From Acinetobacter brisouioides (lineage in GTDB: Bacteria > Pseudomonadota > Gammaproteobacteria > Pseudomonadales > Moraxellaceae), in contig NZ_SJNX01000002.1 in assembly GCF_004331075.1 (NCBI RefSeq), positions 372,001-436,000 of the forward strand: a stretch of DNA of 64,000 bases. Reading direction: 5' to 3'. Positions 19,142 to 29,697 of this stretch are shown piece by piece. Below the pieces are notes generated by a model, which saw only the letters and a list, made by a program, of their open reading frames with translations, did no database searches and was not told the DNA's origin. The position numbers were made by a program, and so were the translations under genes. The stretch's first letter is position 1, and the number at the start of each line of letters is the position of its first letter.

Positions 19142-20407
19142 ATGATGGCAGCTAAGCTTTGGGTTCCAACCCTTACTGCTTGCGCATTGGCAACAAGTAT
19201 CGCACTTGTTGGTTGTAGCAATGACAAAAAGGATGCGCAGCAAGCTGCCGCTTCCCAGCAAGCACCTATGGTTGAAGTTGGTGTAATTGTTGCTCAACCA
19301 CAAAATGTGGAAAAAACGGTTGAACTCGCAGGTAGAACATCGCCTTATGAAGTCTCTGAGGTTCGTCCTCAGACAGGTGGTGTCATTTTAAAACGTCTAT
19401 TTGCTGAAGGTAGCTATGTCAAAGCAGGGCAACCTTTGTATCAAATCGACTCTCGTGCTAACCGTGCTAGTGTTGAAAATGCCCAAGCGAGTTTGTTACA
19501 GCAAGAAGCCAATCTAAATAGCTTAACCACCAAAATGAATCGTTATAACCAGTTGGTTGGCATTAATGCTGTCGCCAAGCAGGACTATGATGATTTGGTT
19601 GGCCAAGTCAAAGTTGCAAAAGCTCAGGTTGAAGCAGCACGCGCAGCATTAAATTCTGCACAAATCAATTTAGGCTACTCTACAATTCGTGCGCCTATTT
19701 CAGGTCAAACTGACCGTTCATCATTTACCGCAGGTGCTTTAGTCACTTCGGGACAAGCCGATGCACTGGTTAAAATTCAACGTCTAGATCCAATTTATGT
19801 CGATATTACCCAGTCGAGCAGTGACTTGTTGCGTTTGCGTCAGGAACTGAAAAAAGGCAGCTTAGACAACAGCAATAACGCCAAAGTTAAACTTAAACTC
19901 GAAGATGGAAGCACATATGGCAATCAGGGCAACCTTGCCTTTGCCGATGCCAGTGTAGACACCAGCACCGGAAGTATTACCATTCGTGCCGTGTTCTCTA
20001 ATCCAGATCGCTTGCTCCTTCCTGGTATGTACGTCACCGCTCAAATTGTGGAAGGTGTTGTTCCAAATGCTTATCTTGTGCCACAAATTGCCGTGTCTCG
20101 TACACCAGCAGGCCAAGCAACGGTATTTGTTGTCAACGCAAAAGGGATCGTAGAAACCCGCAATGTTCAGACTTCTGCTGCTCAAGGTCAAAACTGGATT
20201 GTAACCAGTGGTTTAAAATCAGGCGATAAAGTAATTGCCGATGGTGTTGCTAAAGTGAAAGAAGGTCAACAGGTGAAAACTACACCGTATCAACCTGCCC
20301 CTGCTCAAGCAGCAACGCCAACCAATCCTGTTACTCCTGTCGCAAAACCAAATGCATCGGCACCTGCTCAAAGCTCATCTAAACAGCAAGCACAGCAACA
20401 TGCTTAA
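19142..20407 (+). CDS. adeI: RND efflux periplasmic adaptor AdeI
   Basis: A 421-residue membrane fusion lipoprotein: signal peptide with the lipobox LVGC and Cys near residue 25, a beta-barrel/lipoyl half (SEVRPQTGGVILKRLFAEGSYVKAGQPLYQID), an alpha-hairpin of coiled coil around residues 95-175, then the returning lipoyl half (NLGYSTIRAPISGQT). It matches A. baumannii AdeI almost throughout. The tail after residue 380 is a Pro/Ala/Gln-rich linker that varies between species. AGAGGTG precedes the ATG. First gene of adeIJK, which exports beta-lactams, fluoroquinolones, tetracyclines and other drugs; its usual repressor gene adeN is not in the window. Confidence 0.95.
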   Translation: MMAAKLWVPTLTACALATSIALVGCSNDKKDAQQAAASQQAPMVEVGVIVAQPQNVEKTVELAGRTSPYEVSEVRPQTGGVILKRLFAEGSYVKAGQPLYQIDSRANRASVENAQASLLQQEANLNSLTTKMNRYNQLVGINAVAKQDYDDLVGQVKVAKAQVEAARAALNSAQINLGYSTIRAPISGQTDRSSFTAGALVTSGQADALVKIQRLDPIYVDITQSSSDLLRLRQELKKGSLDNSNNAKVKLKLEDGSTYGNQGNLAFADASVDTSTGSITIRAVFSNPDRLLLPGMYVTAQIVEGVVPNAYLVPQIAVSRTPAGQATVFVVNAKGIVETRNVQTSAAQGQNWIVTSGLKSGDKVIADGVAKVKEGQQVKTTPYQPAPAQAATPTNPVTPVAKPNASAPAQSSSKQQAQQHA

Positions 20408-20419
20408 GGGGTAGATTGA

Positions 20420-23400
20420 ATGGCTCGCTTTTTTATTCATCGCCCAATTTTTGCATGGGTGATTGCATTGGTGATTATGTTGGCGGGGGTTATTACGCTG
20501 ACACAAATGCCAATTGCACAATATCCAACAGTTGCCCCACCGAAAATTACAATTTCGGCGATGTATCCAGGGGCATCTGCTGAAACTGTTGAAAACACCG
20601 TTACACAGGTCATTGAACAGCAATTAAATGGCTTGGATGGTTTGCGCTATATCAGCTCACAAAGTGCAGCAAATGGCTCAGTGTCAATTGCAGTGAACTT
20701 CAAGCAAGGCGTTGACCCGAACATGGCACAGGTTCAGGTGCAAAATAAGTTGCAGACTGCAACAGCATCTTTACCTCAAGCCGTACAGCGTCAAGGCGTG
20801 ACCGTTAAAAAATCGGGCGCCAGCTTCTTGCAAGTCGTTGCATTCTATTCACCTGATGACAGCTTAAGCGGTGCATACATCAAGGACTATGTGAACTCGC
20901 ATATTTCTGAACCGCTCAGCCGTGTTGCGGGTGTAGGTGAAGTTCAGGTCTTCGGTGGTCAATATGCGATGCGTATCTGGCTCGATCCTGCCAAGCTGAC
21001 CAATTATCAGCTCACACCAAGTGATGTAAGTAGCGCGATTCAAGCACAAAACACTCAGGTTTCTGTCGGTCAGCTCGGTGGCTCACCTTCAGTCAATGGT
21101 CAGATGATCAATGCGACAGTCAATGCGCAAAGCCTATTACAGACACCAGAGCAGTTTAAAAATATTATTCTGAAAAACACCACATCGGGCGCTCAAGTCC
21201 GCTTGGGTGATGTGGCGCGTGTAGAGCTTGGTGCTGAAGACTATCAGTATGATACTAAATATAATGGTAAAGCTGCTGGTGGTGTTGCGATTCGTCTGGC
21301 AACAGGTGCAAATGCACTCGATACTGCCAACAACGTACAGGCTGCTCTTGCAAAATTGCGTCCAAACTACCCTGCAGGGATGAAAGATACGATTGCATTT
21401 GACAGTACACCATTTATCAAACTGTCAATTGAAAACGTGGTACATACTCTCGTTGAAGCGATCGTACTGGTGTTTATTGTCATGTTCCTGTTCTTACAGA
21501 ACTGGCGTGCAACTATCATTCCAACGCTTGCAGTTCCTGTGGTGGTATTGGGTACATTTGCAATCATTAACCTGTTCGGCTTCTCCATTAACACCTTAAC
21601 CATGTTTGCGATGGTACTTGCGATTGGTTTGCTGGTAGATGATGCAATTGTGGTGGTAGAAAATGTCGAACGACTGATGCAGCAAGAGCATCTTGACCCT
21701 GTCACGGCCACCGAAAAATCGATGGGACAAATTACAGGGGCATTGATTGGTATTACCAGTGTATTAACTGCCGTGTTTATCCCAATGTCGTTTTTTAGTG
21801 GGACAACTGGGGTTATTTATCGACAATTCTCGATTACATTGGTCACTGCGATGGTCTTGTCATTGATTATTGCCTTGACCTTTACGCCTGCTCTTTGTGC
21901 CACCATTTTGAAACAGCATGATCCAAATAAAGCACCAAGCAACCATGTTTTTGCGCGTTTCTTTAGAGGATTTAACAACGGTTTCGACAATTTATCACAA
22001 CGCTATCAAAACGGCGTCAATCGCATGACACACAATAAAGTGCTCTCTACGACATTTTATGTGCTTGTGATTGGGCTTTTAGGCTTCTTGTTTAAATCAC
22101 TGCCAACAGCGTTCTTACCCGATGAAGACCAAGGTGTCGTCATGGCATTGGTACAATTACCAACCAATGCTTCTTTGGAACGTACAGGCAAAACGCTTGA
22201 CACTATGACCGATTATTTCATGAATAAAGAAAAATCGAGTGTTACATCAGTGTTTAGTGTGGCAGGCTTCTCGTTCACAGGGGTTGGTCAAAACCAGGGT
22301 ATTCAGTTCGTCAAACTCAAAGACTGGAGCGAACGTAAAACACCAGAAACCCAAATCGGTGCATTGGTTGGACGCGCAATGGCACTCAATGGCATGATCA
22401 AAGATGCTTCTATGATCTTCCCATTACAATTGCCATCAATGCCTGAACTGGGTACAAGTTCTGGTTTTGACTTTATGCTCAAAGATGTAAATGGTCAGGG
22501 GCATGCCAAACTGCTTGAAGCACGTAATGCGATTTTGGGCATGGCATCCCAAGACAAACGCTTGATGGCAGTACGTCCAAATGGTATGCAAGATACTTCG
22601 CAGTATCAAATTCAGATTGACCAAGCCAAAGCGGGTGCAATGGGTATTAGCCTGTCAGACATTAACAACACCATGAGTATTGCTTGGGGGGGTAGTTATG
22701 TAAATGACTTCCTTGATCATGGTCGTATTAAGAAAGTCTATGTCCAAGGTGATGCACCAAATCGCATGATGCCTGAAGACTTAAATAAATGGTACGTTCG
22801 CAACACTGCAGGTACAATGGTTCCATTCTCTAGCTTTGCTACTGGCTCTTGGACATATGGTTCACCGCGCTTAGAGCGTTATAATGGTGTATCGTCTATT
22901 AACATTCAGGGTGCGCCAGCACCAGGTGTGAGTTCAGGTGAAGCCATCAAAGCCATGCAGGAAATCATGCAGAAATTGCCTGCAATGGGCTTAAAAGGCT
23001 TCGACTATGAATGGACAGGTCTATCACTTGAAGAACAAGATTCTGGTAAACAAGGTCCTTACCTATATGCCCTTTCATTAATGATTGTCTTCTTGTGCTT
23101 GGCAGCGTTATATGAAAGCTGGTCAGTTCCTTTCTCAGTATTATTGGTTGTACCACTCGGTGTACTCGGTGCATTAGCACTCACCTTTGTTGGCTTGATG
23201 ATCTTGAAGAATCCAAATCTTGCCAATAACATCTACTTCCAAGTGGCAATTATTGCGGTGATTGGTCTTTCGGCGAAAAACGCGATCCTGATTGTCGAAT
23301 TTGCAAAAGAACTGCAAGAAAAAGGTGAAGATCTGTTTGAAGCCACCATGCATGCAGCAAAACTGCGGTTACGACCAATTATCATGACCACGTTGGCATT

Positions 23401-23599
23401 TGGTTTTGGTGTCTTGCCGCTTGCCATTTCAACAGGTGCCGGTGCAGGTAGCCAGCATTCCGTTGGCTATGGTGTATTGGGTGGCGTACTCAGTTCAACA
23501 TTACTTGGTATTTTCTTCATTCCTGTATTCTTTGTTTGGATTCGTAGTATCTTTAAATACAAACCAAAGAATACCCAAATTCAGGAGCATAAATCGTGA
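20420..23599 (+). CDS. adeJ: RND multidrug efflux permease AdeJ
   Basis: A 1059-residue inner-membrane RND/HAE1 pump with 12 membrane segments and two large periplasmic loops. The proton-relay Asp pair is present in GLLVDDAIVVVENVERL (about 407-408), together with the N-terminal RPIFAWVIALVIM, the QSSAANGS region and the C-terminal GLSAKNAILIVEFAKEL and RLRPIIMTTLAF. Length and sequence fit A. baumannii AdeJ. It begins 12 bases after adeI and ends overlapping adeK by one base, so the three genes form one operon. Confidence 0.97.
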   Translation: MARFFIHRPIFAWVIALVIMLAGVITLTQMPIAQYPTVAPPKITISAMYPGASAETVENTVTQVIEQQLNGLDGLRYISSQSAANGSVSIAVNFKQGVDPNMAQVQVQNKLQTATASLPQAVQRQGVTVKKSGASFLQVVAFYSPDDSLSGAYIKDYVNSHISEPLSRVAGVGEVQVFGGQYAMRIWLDPAKLTNYQLTPSDVSSAIQAQNTQVSVGQLGGSPSVNGQMINATVNAQSLLQTPEQFKNIILKNTTSGAQVRLGDVARVELGAEDYQYDTKYNGKAAGGVAIRLATGANALDTANNVQAALAKLRPNYPAGMKDTIAFDSTPFIKLSIENVVHTLVEAIVLVFIVMFLFLQNWRATIIPTLAVPVVVLGTFAIINLFGFSINTLTMFAMVLAIGLLVDDAIVVVENVERLMQQEHLDPVTATEKSMGQITGALIGITSVLTAVFIPMSFFSGTTGVIYRQFSITLVTAMVLSLIIALTFTPALCATILKQHDPNKAPSNHVFARFFRGFNNGFDNLSQRYQNGVNRMTHNKVLSTTFYVLVIGLLGFLFKSLPTAFLPDEDQGVVMALVQLPTNASLERTGKTLDTMTDYFMNKEKSSVTSVFSVAGFSFTGVGQNQGIQFVKLKDWSERKTPETQIGALVGRAMALNGMIKDASMIFPLQLPSMPELGTSSGFDFMLKDVNGQGHAKLLEARNAILGMASQDKRLMAVRPNGMQDTSQYQIQIDQAKAGAMGISLSDINNTMSIAWGGSYVNDFLDHGRIKKVYVQGDAPNRMMPEDLNKWYVRNTAGTMVPFSSFATGSWTYGSPRLERYNGVSSINIQGAPAPGVSSGEAIKAMQEIMQKLPAMGLKGFDYEWTGLSLEEQDSGKQGPYLYALSLMIVFLCLAALYESWSVPFSVLLVVPLGVLGALALTFVGLMILKNPNLANNIYFQVAIIAVIGLSAKNAILIVEFAKELQEKGEDLFEATMHAAKLRLRPIIMTTLAFGFGVLPLAISTGAGAGSQHSVGYGVLGGVLSSTLLGIFFIPVFFVWIRSIFKYKPKNTQIQEHKS

Positions 23600-25053
23600 T
23601 GCAAAAAATATGGTCTCTTACAGGTCGTAGCATTGCCGTCTCCACGCTTGCGCTTGCTTTGGCTGCCTGCCAAAGCATGCGCGGTCCAGAGCCTGTTGCA
23701 AAACCCGATATTCCAAATCAGTTTGCATCGCAAAATACTGCTGGATCTTCTGTTGCAGAGCAAGGCTACAAAGATTATTTTTCAGACCCACGTTTGTTAA
23801 AAGTCATTGAAATGAGTTTGGACAATAACCGTGATTTGCGTACTGCAGCATTGAATATTCAAAAAGCACAGTTGCAATATCATGTGACTGAACTTGATCA
23901 ACTGCCCACTGTTGGTACACAAGCCGATTACGCTCGTGCCCAAACAGCCAGCTCCAATTGGAAACCATATTCGGTCTATCAGGTTTCTCTTGGGGTAACG
24001 TCTTATGAATTAGACTTCTGGGGGCGTGTGCGCAGTCTAAAAGATGCAGCACTCGATAGTTATCTGTCGACGCGTGCAGCGAAAGACTCAACTCAAATTA
24101 GCTTAATTAGTCAGGTGGCTGAGGCGTGGGTGAGTTATTCTTATGCCAATGCCAACTTACATCTGGCACAGCAAACGCTTAAAGCACAGCAAGAGTCGTA
24201 TAACCTCAACAAAAAACGCTTTGATGTCGGTATCGACAGTGAAGTGCCACTGCGCCAATCTCAAATTTCTGTAGAAACTGCACGTAGTGACGTTGCGAAT
24301 TATAAGACTCAGCTTGAACAAGCCAAAAACTTGCTTGATCTTTTAGTCGGTAAACCTGTTCCAACAGAGTTACTACCAACCGACACCTTGAAACAGATTA
24401 CCTCACAAAAAGTGTTGGCAGCGGGCTTGCCAAGTGACTTACTGAACAACCGTCCAGATATTGTGTCGGCTGAATATCAATTAAGTTCGGCGGGTGCCAA
24501 TATTGGTGCAGCGAAAGCAGCTATGTTCCCAACTATTAGCTTAACTGCAAATGCAGGTTTCGCGAGTTATCAGTTGAGCGACCTGTTTAAATCGGGTTCA
24601 GCCGTTTGGCAATTTGCACCGTCGATCAATCTACCAATTTTTGACTGGGGAACTCGTAAAACTAACGTCAAGATTTCAAAAGTCGATCAACAACTGTATT
24701 TGACTGCTTATGAAAAAGCCATTCAAACGGCTTTCCGTGAAGTGAATGATGTGTTAGCAACCCGTGCCCACATTAATGAACGTTTGGCAGCACAACGTAG
24801 TTTGGTACAGGCAACCAACAAAAACTATCAACTCTCAACGGCCCGTTTCCGTGCAGGGATTGATAATTACTTGACGGTTTTGGATGCACAGCGCTCAAAC
24901 TACTCTGCAGCACAGGGCTTACTAGCTCTTGAAAAAACCAATCTGAACAACCAGATTGAATTGTATAAAACCTTAGGTGGTGGTGTGAAAGCCAACACTT
25001 CAGACAAAGTACAATACCCTGCTTCAAGCGCAGAACGTAATCAGAAAAAATAA
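23599..25053 (+). CDS. adeK: RND efflux outer-membrane channel AdeK
   Basis: A 484-residue TolC-like outer-membrane factor lipoprotein: signal peptide, lipobox LAAC with Cys near residue 24, and the two internal repeats of the OEP fold (residues about 60-260 and 280-470) with RFDVGIDSEVPLRQ and RFRAGIDNYLTVLDAQRS. It matches A. baumannii AdeK, including length. The start ATG at 23599 overlaps the adeJ stop as TGATG; an alternative GTG one codon earlier is in frame. AGGAG lies at 23583-23587. A terminator follows, closing adeIJK. Confidence 0.96.
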   Translation: MQKIWSLTGRSIAVSTLALALAACQSMRGPEPVAKPDIPNQFASQNTAGSSVAEQGYKDYFSDPRLLKVIEMSLDNNRDLRTAALNIQKAQLQYHVTELDQLPTVGTQADYARAQTASSNWKPYSVYQVSLGVTSYELDFWGRVRSLKDAALDSYLSTRAAKDSTQISLISQVAEAWVSYSYANANLHLAQQTLKAQQESYNLNKKRFDVGIDSEVPLRQSQISVETARSDVANYKTQLEQAKNLLDLLVGKPVPTELLPTDTLKQITSQKVLAAGLPSDLLNNRPDIVSAEYQLSSAGANIGAAKAAMFPTISLTANAGFASYQLSDLFKSGSAVWQFAPSINLPIFDWGTRKTNVKISKVDQQLYLTAYEKAIQTAFREVNDVLATRAHINERLAAQRSLVQATNKNYQLSTARFRAGIDNYLTVLDAQRSNYSAAQGLLALEKTNLNNQIELYKTLGGGVKANTSDKVQYPASSAERNQKK

Positions 25054-25058
25054 GTCAG

Positions 25059-25094
25059 ACAAAAAAAAAGCCCACTTCGGTGGGCTTTTTTATT
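25059..25094. terminator. Bidirectional intrinsic terminator
   Basis: Stem AAAGCCCAC/GTGGGCTTT with loop TTCG, A-run on the left and T-run on the right. Ends adeIJK and, on the other strand, the SDR gene. Confidence 0.9.
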
Positions 25095-25896
25095 ACTTCA
25101 CTTCAGCTTTACGAATCTGTTTATACAAAATGGATGGTGACAAACGTGACAGCATTACACCCAGTTTTTCTTTTCTACCACCAATCACAATATATTCCTG
25201 ATTTTGCAACAAGGCCTTGACTGTCTGCTGAGCAAATTCATCTGCATCTAAACCTTGCTCAATGGCTTGATCCTGAAAACCTTGCGCTTCACCATTGCCT
25301 GTTAATGCATTTAACGACACATTGGTTTTGACAAATCCAGGAAATACCACAGCAACGCCAATTCCCTGTGCGGAAACTTCGGCACGCAAACTGTTTGCCC
25401 ACATATGAATCGCAGCTTTGGCAGCCGAATAGGTGGCACGATATTGAGTTCCAATCAGCCCTGCTACACTCGACATAAACACCACCCGACCCGACTTTTG
25501 CTTGAGCAACGTCGGTAAAACGGTTTTGGTCATGGCAACTTGGGCAAAATAATCCACTTCCATAATTTTGCGCTCAGTCTCCATGGAAGTCTCTTGAATT
25601 AAAGCGCGCTGACTTAGACCTGCATTGTTAATGAGCCAGTCGATTCTGCCTTTTTCTGCCAAAACTTGCTGTAACGCATGTTCAACCTGTGCGGCATTGG
25701 TAATATCAAGCGCAATACAAATATGTTTCTCTTGGTTTGCCAACAAAGCTTTGACCCGCTGCAACTCACTGTCACGACGTGCCGATAAAACCACCTGCGC
25801 TCCCAACTCTGCAAATGTAATCGCAAGCGCTTGCCCAATTCCCGAAGATGCCCCTGTAATCCAAACCACCTGATCTTGCAAATTTTGTGTTTTCAT
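25093..25896 (-). CDS. SDR-family oxidoreductase
   Basis: A 267-residue classical short-chain dehydrogenase. The cofactor motif TGASSGIGQA is at residues 14-23, NNAG near 90, the catalytic Ser in VFMSSVAG near 142 and the YxxxK pair in YSAAKAA near 156. A C-terminal hydrophobic stretch may associate with the membrane. Relatives (DltE/YqjQ-like) have unknown physiological substrates. It lies 8 bases downstream of an unknown gene on the same strand, and the two are likely co-transcribed. Confidence 0.88.
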   Translation of the reverse strand: MKTQNLQDQVVWITGASSGIGQALAITFAELGAQVVLSARRDSELQRVKALLANQEKHICIALDITNAAQVEHALQQVLAEKGRIDWLINNAGLSQRALIQETSMETERKIMEVDYFAQVAMTKTVLPTLLKQKSGRVVFMSSVAGLIGTQYRATYSAAKAAIHMWANSLRAEVSAQGIGVAVVFPGFVKTNVSLNALTGNGEAQGFQDQAIEQGLDADEFAQQTVKALLQNQEYIVIGGRKEKLGVMLSRLSPSILYKQIRKAEVK

Positions 25897-25904
25897 AAAC
25901 TGCC

Positions 25905-26597
25905 TTATTGTGTATGTCCATCACGAATCAAAAATTTCAGGAAATGATCGATATAATAGGGCGCAACGTGTAGATCAACTTCCTTGCCTAAACCCTGTAA
26001 CCGCTTATAACCCATATGTGTGGTCATCTGTATGACCCCATTTAAAGTTTTATCCACCACAAAATTAAAATCCAGCATGGCTTTGGGTGTGCGGATTAGG
26101 TGCGTTATCCCTTGATCAATAATATCGGTGAGCGCATGGAATGCAGGGCTAATCTGACTGGCCTCACCTGCCTGAACCTGTTGAACCAGTTTTAAACTAT
26201 GCTCGACCAATGCTTCACTCACAGGATAACGTAAAAACACCTGTTCCTGTTGCAGGGTAATCAGCTCAGCAAAGTAATTCACAATACGTGCCAAGCGTGC
26301 ATTACTCAGCAAAGCCACTGACCATGGCAAATATTTTTGCAGGGCATCTAAAACGTGCTGCACGACTTTTTCCGATTCCTGTGCAATTTGATGCCCTTCG
26401 GGAAGTTGTACACGCTGCTTTTGCTGAACCAATAAATCCACAAACACTTGCTGAATAATTTGTACCGCAACATCGGCAAGCAGTTGCCCCAACTCATGTG
26501 CCAGTTTTTGTTTTGTTGCGGCATTAAGTTTCTGTTGTAATGCCAAAAATTGTGCATAACTTTGCGGGTTGACCTGCAAACTGACCACATACCCCAT
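25905..26597 (-). CDS. Unrecognised helical protein
   Basis: A 230-residue protein, Gln- and Leu-rich and mostly helical by its pattern, without signal peptide or clear membrane segment. I do not recognise the family. Hydrophobic helices around residues 45-65 and 95-125, and a C-terminal block [32 protein letters not shown], look conserved in style. The ATG at 26597 has AGGA 6 bases before it; the frame is open 7 codons further. The gene sits 8 bases upstream of the SDR gene and is divergent from valS. A partner or regulator of the SDR is possible, but this is only context. Confidence 0.6.
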   Translation of the reverse strand: MGYVVSLQVNPQSYAQFLALQQKLNAATKQKLAHELGQLLADVAVQIIQQVFVDLLVQQKQRVQLPEGHQIAQESEKVVQHVLDALQKYLPWSVALLSNARLARIVNYFAELITLQQEQVFLRYPVSEALVEHSLKLVQQVQAGEASQISPAFHALTDIIDQGITHLIRTPKAMLDFNFVVDKTLNGVIQMTTHMGYKRLQGLGKEVDLHVAPYYIDHFLKFLIRDGHTQ

Positions 26598-26744
26598 AAA
26601 AAATCCTGCTTCAAGCATCCAATTTATCGCTTAACTGAATATTGTCGCATGATATGCCACAGATTGCCGACGCTTTGTAGCTTAATCTTGTGGATTTTTT
26701 TGCTACAATGGAGCCAATTTTTTTGCACTTTTGATCTGTTAACT

Positions 26745-29648
26745 ATGACTGACGCAACTGCGAATTCCGCTCAGAATATTGCTACAACCTACGATCCTAC
26801 CGAGATCGAAAAAAAATGGTATCAAACCTGGGAAGAGAAAGGCTATTTTAAGCCATCTGGTCAGGGTGACTCGTTTTGTATCGTGATTCCACCACCAAAC
26901 GTCACAGGTAACCTGCACATGGGGCATGGTTTTAACAATGCCATTATGGATGCCCTCACCCGCTACAACCGTATGATGGGTAAAAACACTTTGTGGCAAC
27001 CAGGAACTGACCATGCAGGTATTGCCACACAAATGGTGGTTGAACGTCAACTTGCGGCACAAAACATTAGCCGTCATGACTTAGGTCGTGAACAGTTCAT
27101 CGACAAAGTCTGGGAATGGAAAGAACAATCTGGCGGTAACATTACCCGTCAAATTCGTCGTTTGGGTTCTTCTGTTGACTGGTCACGTGAACGCTTCACC
27201 ATGGATGAAGGATTGTCTAACGCAGTTAAAGAAGTTTTTGTTCAGTTACACGAACAAGGTCTGATTTACCGTGGCAAACGTTTGGTGAACTGGGATCCAA
27301 AACTTCAAACGGCACTGTCTGACCTTGAAGTTGAAAATCACGAAGAAAAAGGCTCATTGTGGCACTTCAAATACTTCTTTGAAGACAAAAACCTCAAAAC
27401 CAAAGACGGTTTAGATTACTTGGTGGTTGCAACAACACGTCCAGAAACTTTACTGGGCGATACAGCCGTTGCGGTTCACCCTGAAGATGAACGCTATGCG
27501 CACCTGATTGGCAAAAACATCATCCTGCCAATTACAGATCGTTTAGTGCCTGTCGTTGCTGACGAATACGTTGAAAAAGACTTCGGTACAGGCTGTGTAA
27601 AAATCACGCCTGCCCATGACTTCAACGACTATGAAGTGGGTAAACGCTGCAACTTGCCAATCATCAACATTTTCAACAAAAATGCAGAAGTGTTAGCTGA
27701 GTTTGAATACATTGCCAAAGCAGGCGAACAGATTTCGCAAACCATCGCTGCCCCTGCCGACTATGTGGGCTTGGAGCGTTTTGCTGCACGTAAACAATTG
27801 GTTGCGCAAGCAGAAGCGGAAGGCTGGTTAGACCAAATCCAGCCGTATGACTTGAAAGCACCACGCGGTGACCGTTCAGGCGTGATCGTTGAGCCATTAT
27901 TGACCGATCAATGGTACGTAAAAATTGCACCGTTGGCTGAGCCCGCAATTGAAGCGGTGAAAGATGGTCGCATCAAATTTGTGCCAGAACAGTACACCAA
28001 CATGTACATGGCGTGGATGAACAACATTCAAGACTGGTGTATTTCACGTCAGTTATGGTGGGGTCACCGTATTCCTGCTTGGTACGATGCCGAAGGCAAT
28101 GTTTATGTGGGTCGTGACGAAAAAGAAGTTCGCGCGAAACATAACCTTGCGGATAGCGTGAGTCTGCAACAAGATGAAGACGTCCTTGATACATGGTTCT
28201 CGTCAGGTCTATGGACATTCTCGACTTTAGGCTGGACTGGCGACGCGGCAAAAGACGCTGCCAATGACATTCTCAAAACTTTCCATCCGACCGATGTGTT
28301 GGTGACTGGTTTTGACATCATTTTCTTCTGGGTTGCCCGTATGATCATGATGACCATGCACTTCATGAAAAATGAAGATGGCACACCACAAGTTCCGTTC
28401 AAAACTGTGTATGTACATGGTTTGGTGCGTGATGGTGAAGGTCAGAAAATGTCGAAGTCTAAGGGTAACGTCCTTGACCCACTCGACTTGATTGACGGTG
28501 TAGACCTTGAAACCCTCGTTGAAAAACGTACCACAGGTTTGATGAATCCGAAACAAGCAGCGAAGATTGAAAAATCGACCCGTAAAGAGTTCCCAGAAGG
28601 CATTCAGGCTTATGGTACTGACGCAGTACGTTTTACGTTCTGTGCGCTTGCCAACACAGGTCGTGACATTAAGTTCGACATGAAGCGTGTTGAAGGTTAT
28701 CGTAACTTCTGTAACAAAATCTGGAATGCGACCCGTTTTGTATTAATGAATGTCGAAGGTCAAACTGTAGGTCAAACTGCACGCCCTGATCTTTGGGAAT
28801 TGCCTGAGCAATGGATCATCAGCCGTTTACAAAAAGCGGAACAAGCGGTTCAGCAAGCATTTGCAACCTATCGTTTAGACTTGGCTGCGCAAGCAATTTA
28901 CGACTTTATCTGGAATGAATATTGCGACTGGTATGTGGAACTCACCAAGCCAGTATTGAACGCTGCTGAAGTTTCTGAAGAGCGTAAAGCGGAAGTTCGT
29001 CGTGTGTTATTGGCGGTGATGGAAGCATCTTTACGTTTGGCGCATCCAATTATGCCGTACTTGACTGAAGAAATTTGGCAAACCCTTGCACCGATGTTAG
29101 GTATTCAAGGCGAAACCATTATGACTGCGGCATACCCTGTACCTGCTCAAGAGAAAATCAATGACCAAGCTGAAGCAGACATGCAATGGTTGCAAGGTTT
29201 GATTGGTGCGGTGCGTAACATTCGTGGTGAAATGGGCTTAGGTAATGCACGTTTATTGCCTGTGCTGCTGCAAAACACCACAGATGCCGAAAAAGCACAG
29301 ATCACCCGTATTGAAGCGTTGTTTAAAGCATTGGCAAAAGTTGAAAGCATTACCTTCCTTGCTGATGCTGAGCAACCACCATTGTCATCTTCAAGTGTTG
29401 TAGGTCACGTGTCTGTATTTGTACCGATGAAAGGCTTGATCGACCCGAAAGCGGAATTGGGTCGCCTTCAAAAAGACTTGGACAAAGTGCAAAAGCAGCA
29501 TGACCAGATTGCCACTAAACTTGGTAATGAAGGTTTTGTGGCGAAAGCACCTGCGGCTGTGGTTGAGGGTGAAAAAGCGAAATTGGCTGAGTTTGCTGAC
29601 CAGTTAGCGAAGATTAAGGCGAATATGGATCAGATTGCAGCGCTTTGA
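26745..29648 (+). CDS. valS: Valyl-tRNA synthetase
   Basis: A class I synthetase of 967 residues. The HIGH-type signature is in [15 protein letters not shown] (residues about 48-62), the editing domain carries [17 protein letters not shown], and [12 protein letters not shown] lies near 572. The C-terminal coiled coil that binds tRNA ([21 protein letters not shown]) is complete. The long frame opens 65 codons upstream, but the ATG at 26745 gives the family start. It stands alone, with a terminator behind it. Confidence 0.97.
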   Translation: MTDATANSAQNIATTYDPTEIEKKWYQTWEEKGYFKPSGQGDSFCIVIPPPNVTGNLHMGHGFNNAIMDALTRYNRMMGKNTLWQPGTDHAGIATQMVVERQLAAQNISRHDLGREQFIDKVWEWKEQSGGNITRQIRRLGSSVDWSRERFTMDEGLSNAVKEVFVQLHEQGLIYRGKRLVNWDPKLQTALSDLEVENHEEKGSLWHFKYFFEDKNLKTKDGLDYLVVATTRPETLLGDTAVAVHPEDERYAHLIGKNIILPITDRLVPVVADEYVEKDFGTGCVKITPAHDFNDYEVGKRCNLPIINIFNKNAEVLAEFEYIAKAGEQISQTIAAPADYVGLERFAARKQLVAQAEAEGWLDQIQPYDLKAPRGDRSGVIVEPLLTDQWYVKIAPLAEPAIEAVKDGRIKFVPEQYTNMYMAWMNNIQDWCISRQLWWGHRIPAWYDAEGNVYVGRDEKEVRAKHNLADSVSLQQDEDVLDTWFSSGLWTFSTLGWTGDAAKDAANDILKTFHPTDVLVTGFDIIFFWVARMIMMTMHFMKNEDGTPQVPFKTVYVHGLVRDGEGQKMSKSKGNVLDPLDLIDGVDLETLVEKRTTGLMNPKQAAKIEKSTRKEFPEGIQAYGTDAVRFTFCALANTGRDIKFDMKRVEGYRNFCNKIWNATRFVLMNVEGQTVGQTARPDLWELPEQWIISRLQKAEQAVQQAFATYRLDLAAQAIYDFIWNEYCDWYVELTKPVLNAAEVSEERKAEVRRVLLAVMEASLRLAHPIMPYLTEEIWQTLAPMLGIQGETIMTAAYPVPAQEKINDQAEADMQWLQGLIGAVRNIRGEMGLGNARLLPVLLQNTTDAEKAQITRIEALFKALAKVESITFLADAEQPPLSSSSVVGHVSVFVPMKGLIDPKAELGRLQKDLDKVQKQHDQIATKLGNEGFVAKAPAAVVEGEKAKLAEFADQLAKIKANMDQIAAL

Positions 29649-29663
29649 TGCTGTAGTTTGATA

Positions 29664-29697
29664 TAAAAATCCCCTCGAAATGAGGGGATTTTTTTAT
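29664..29697. terminator. Bidirectional intrinsic terminator
   Basis: Stem AAATCCCCTC/GAGGGGATTT with a T-run after it and an A-run before it, ending valS and also serving the convergent PRTase-like gene. Confidence 0.85.
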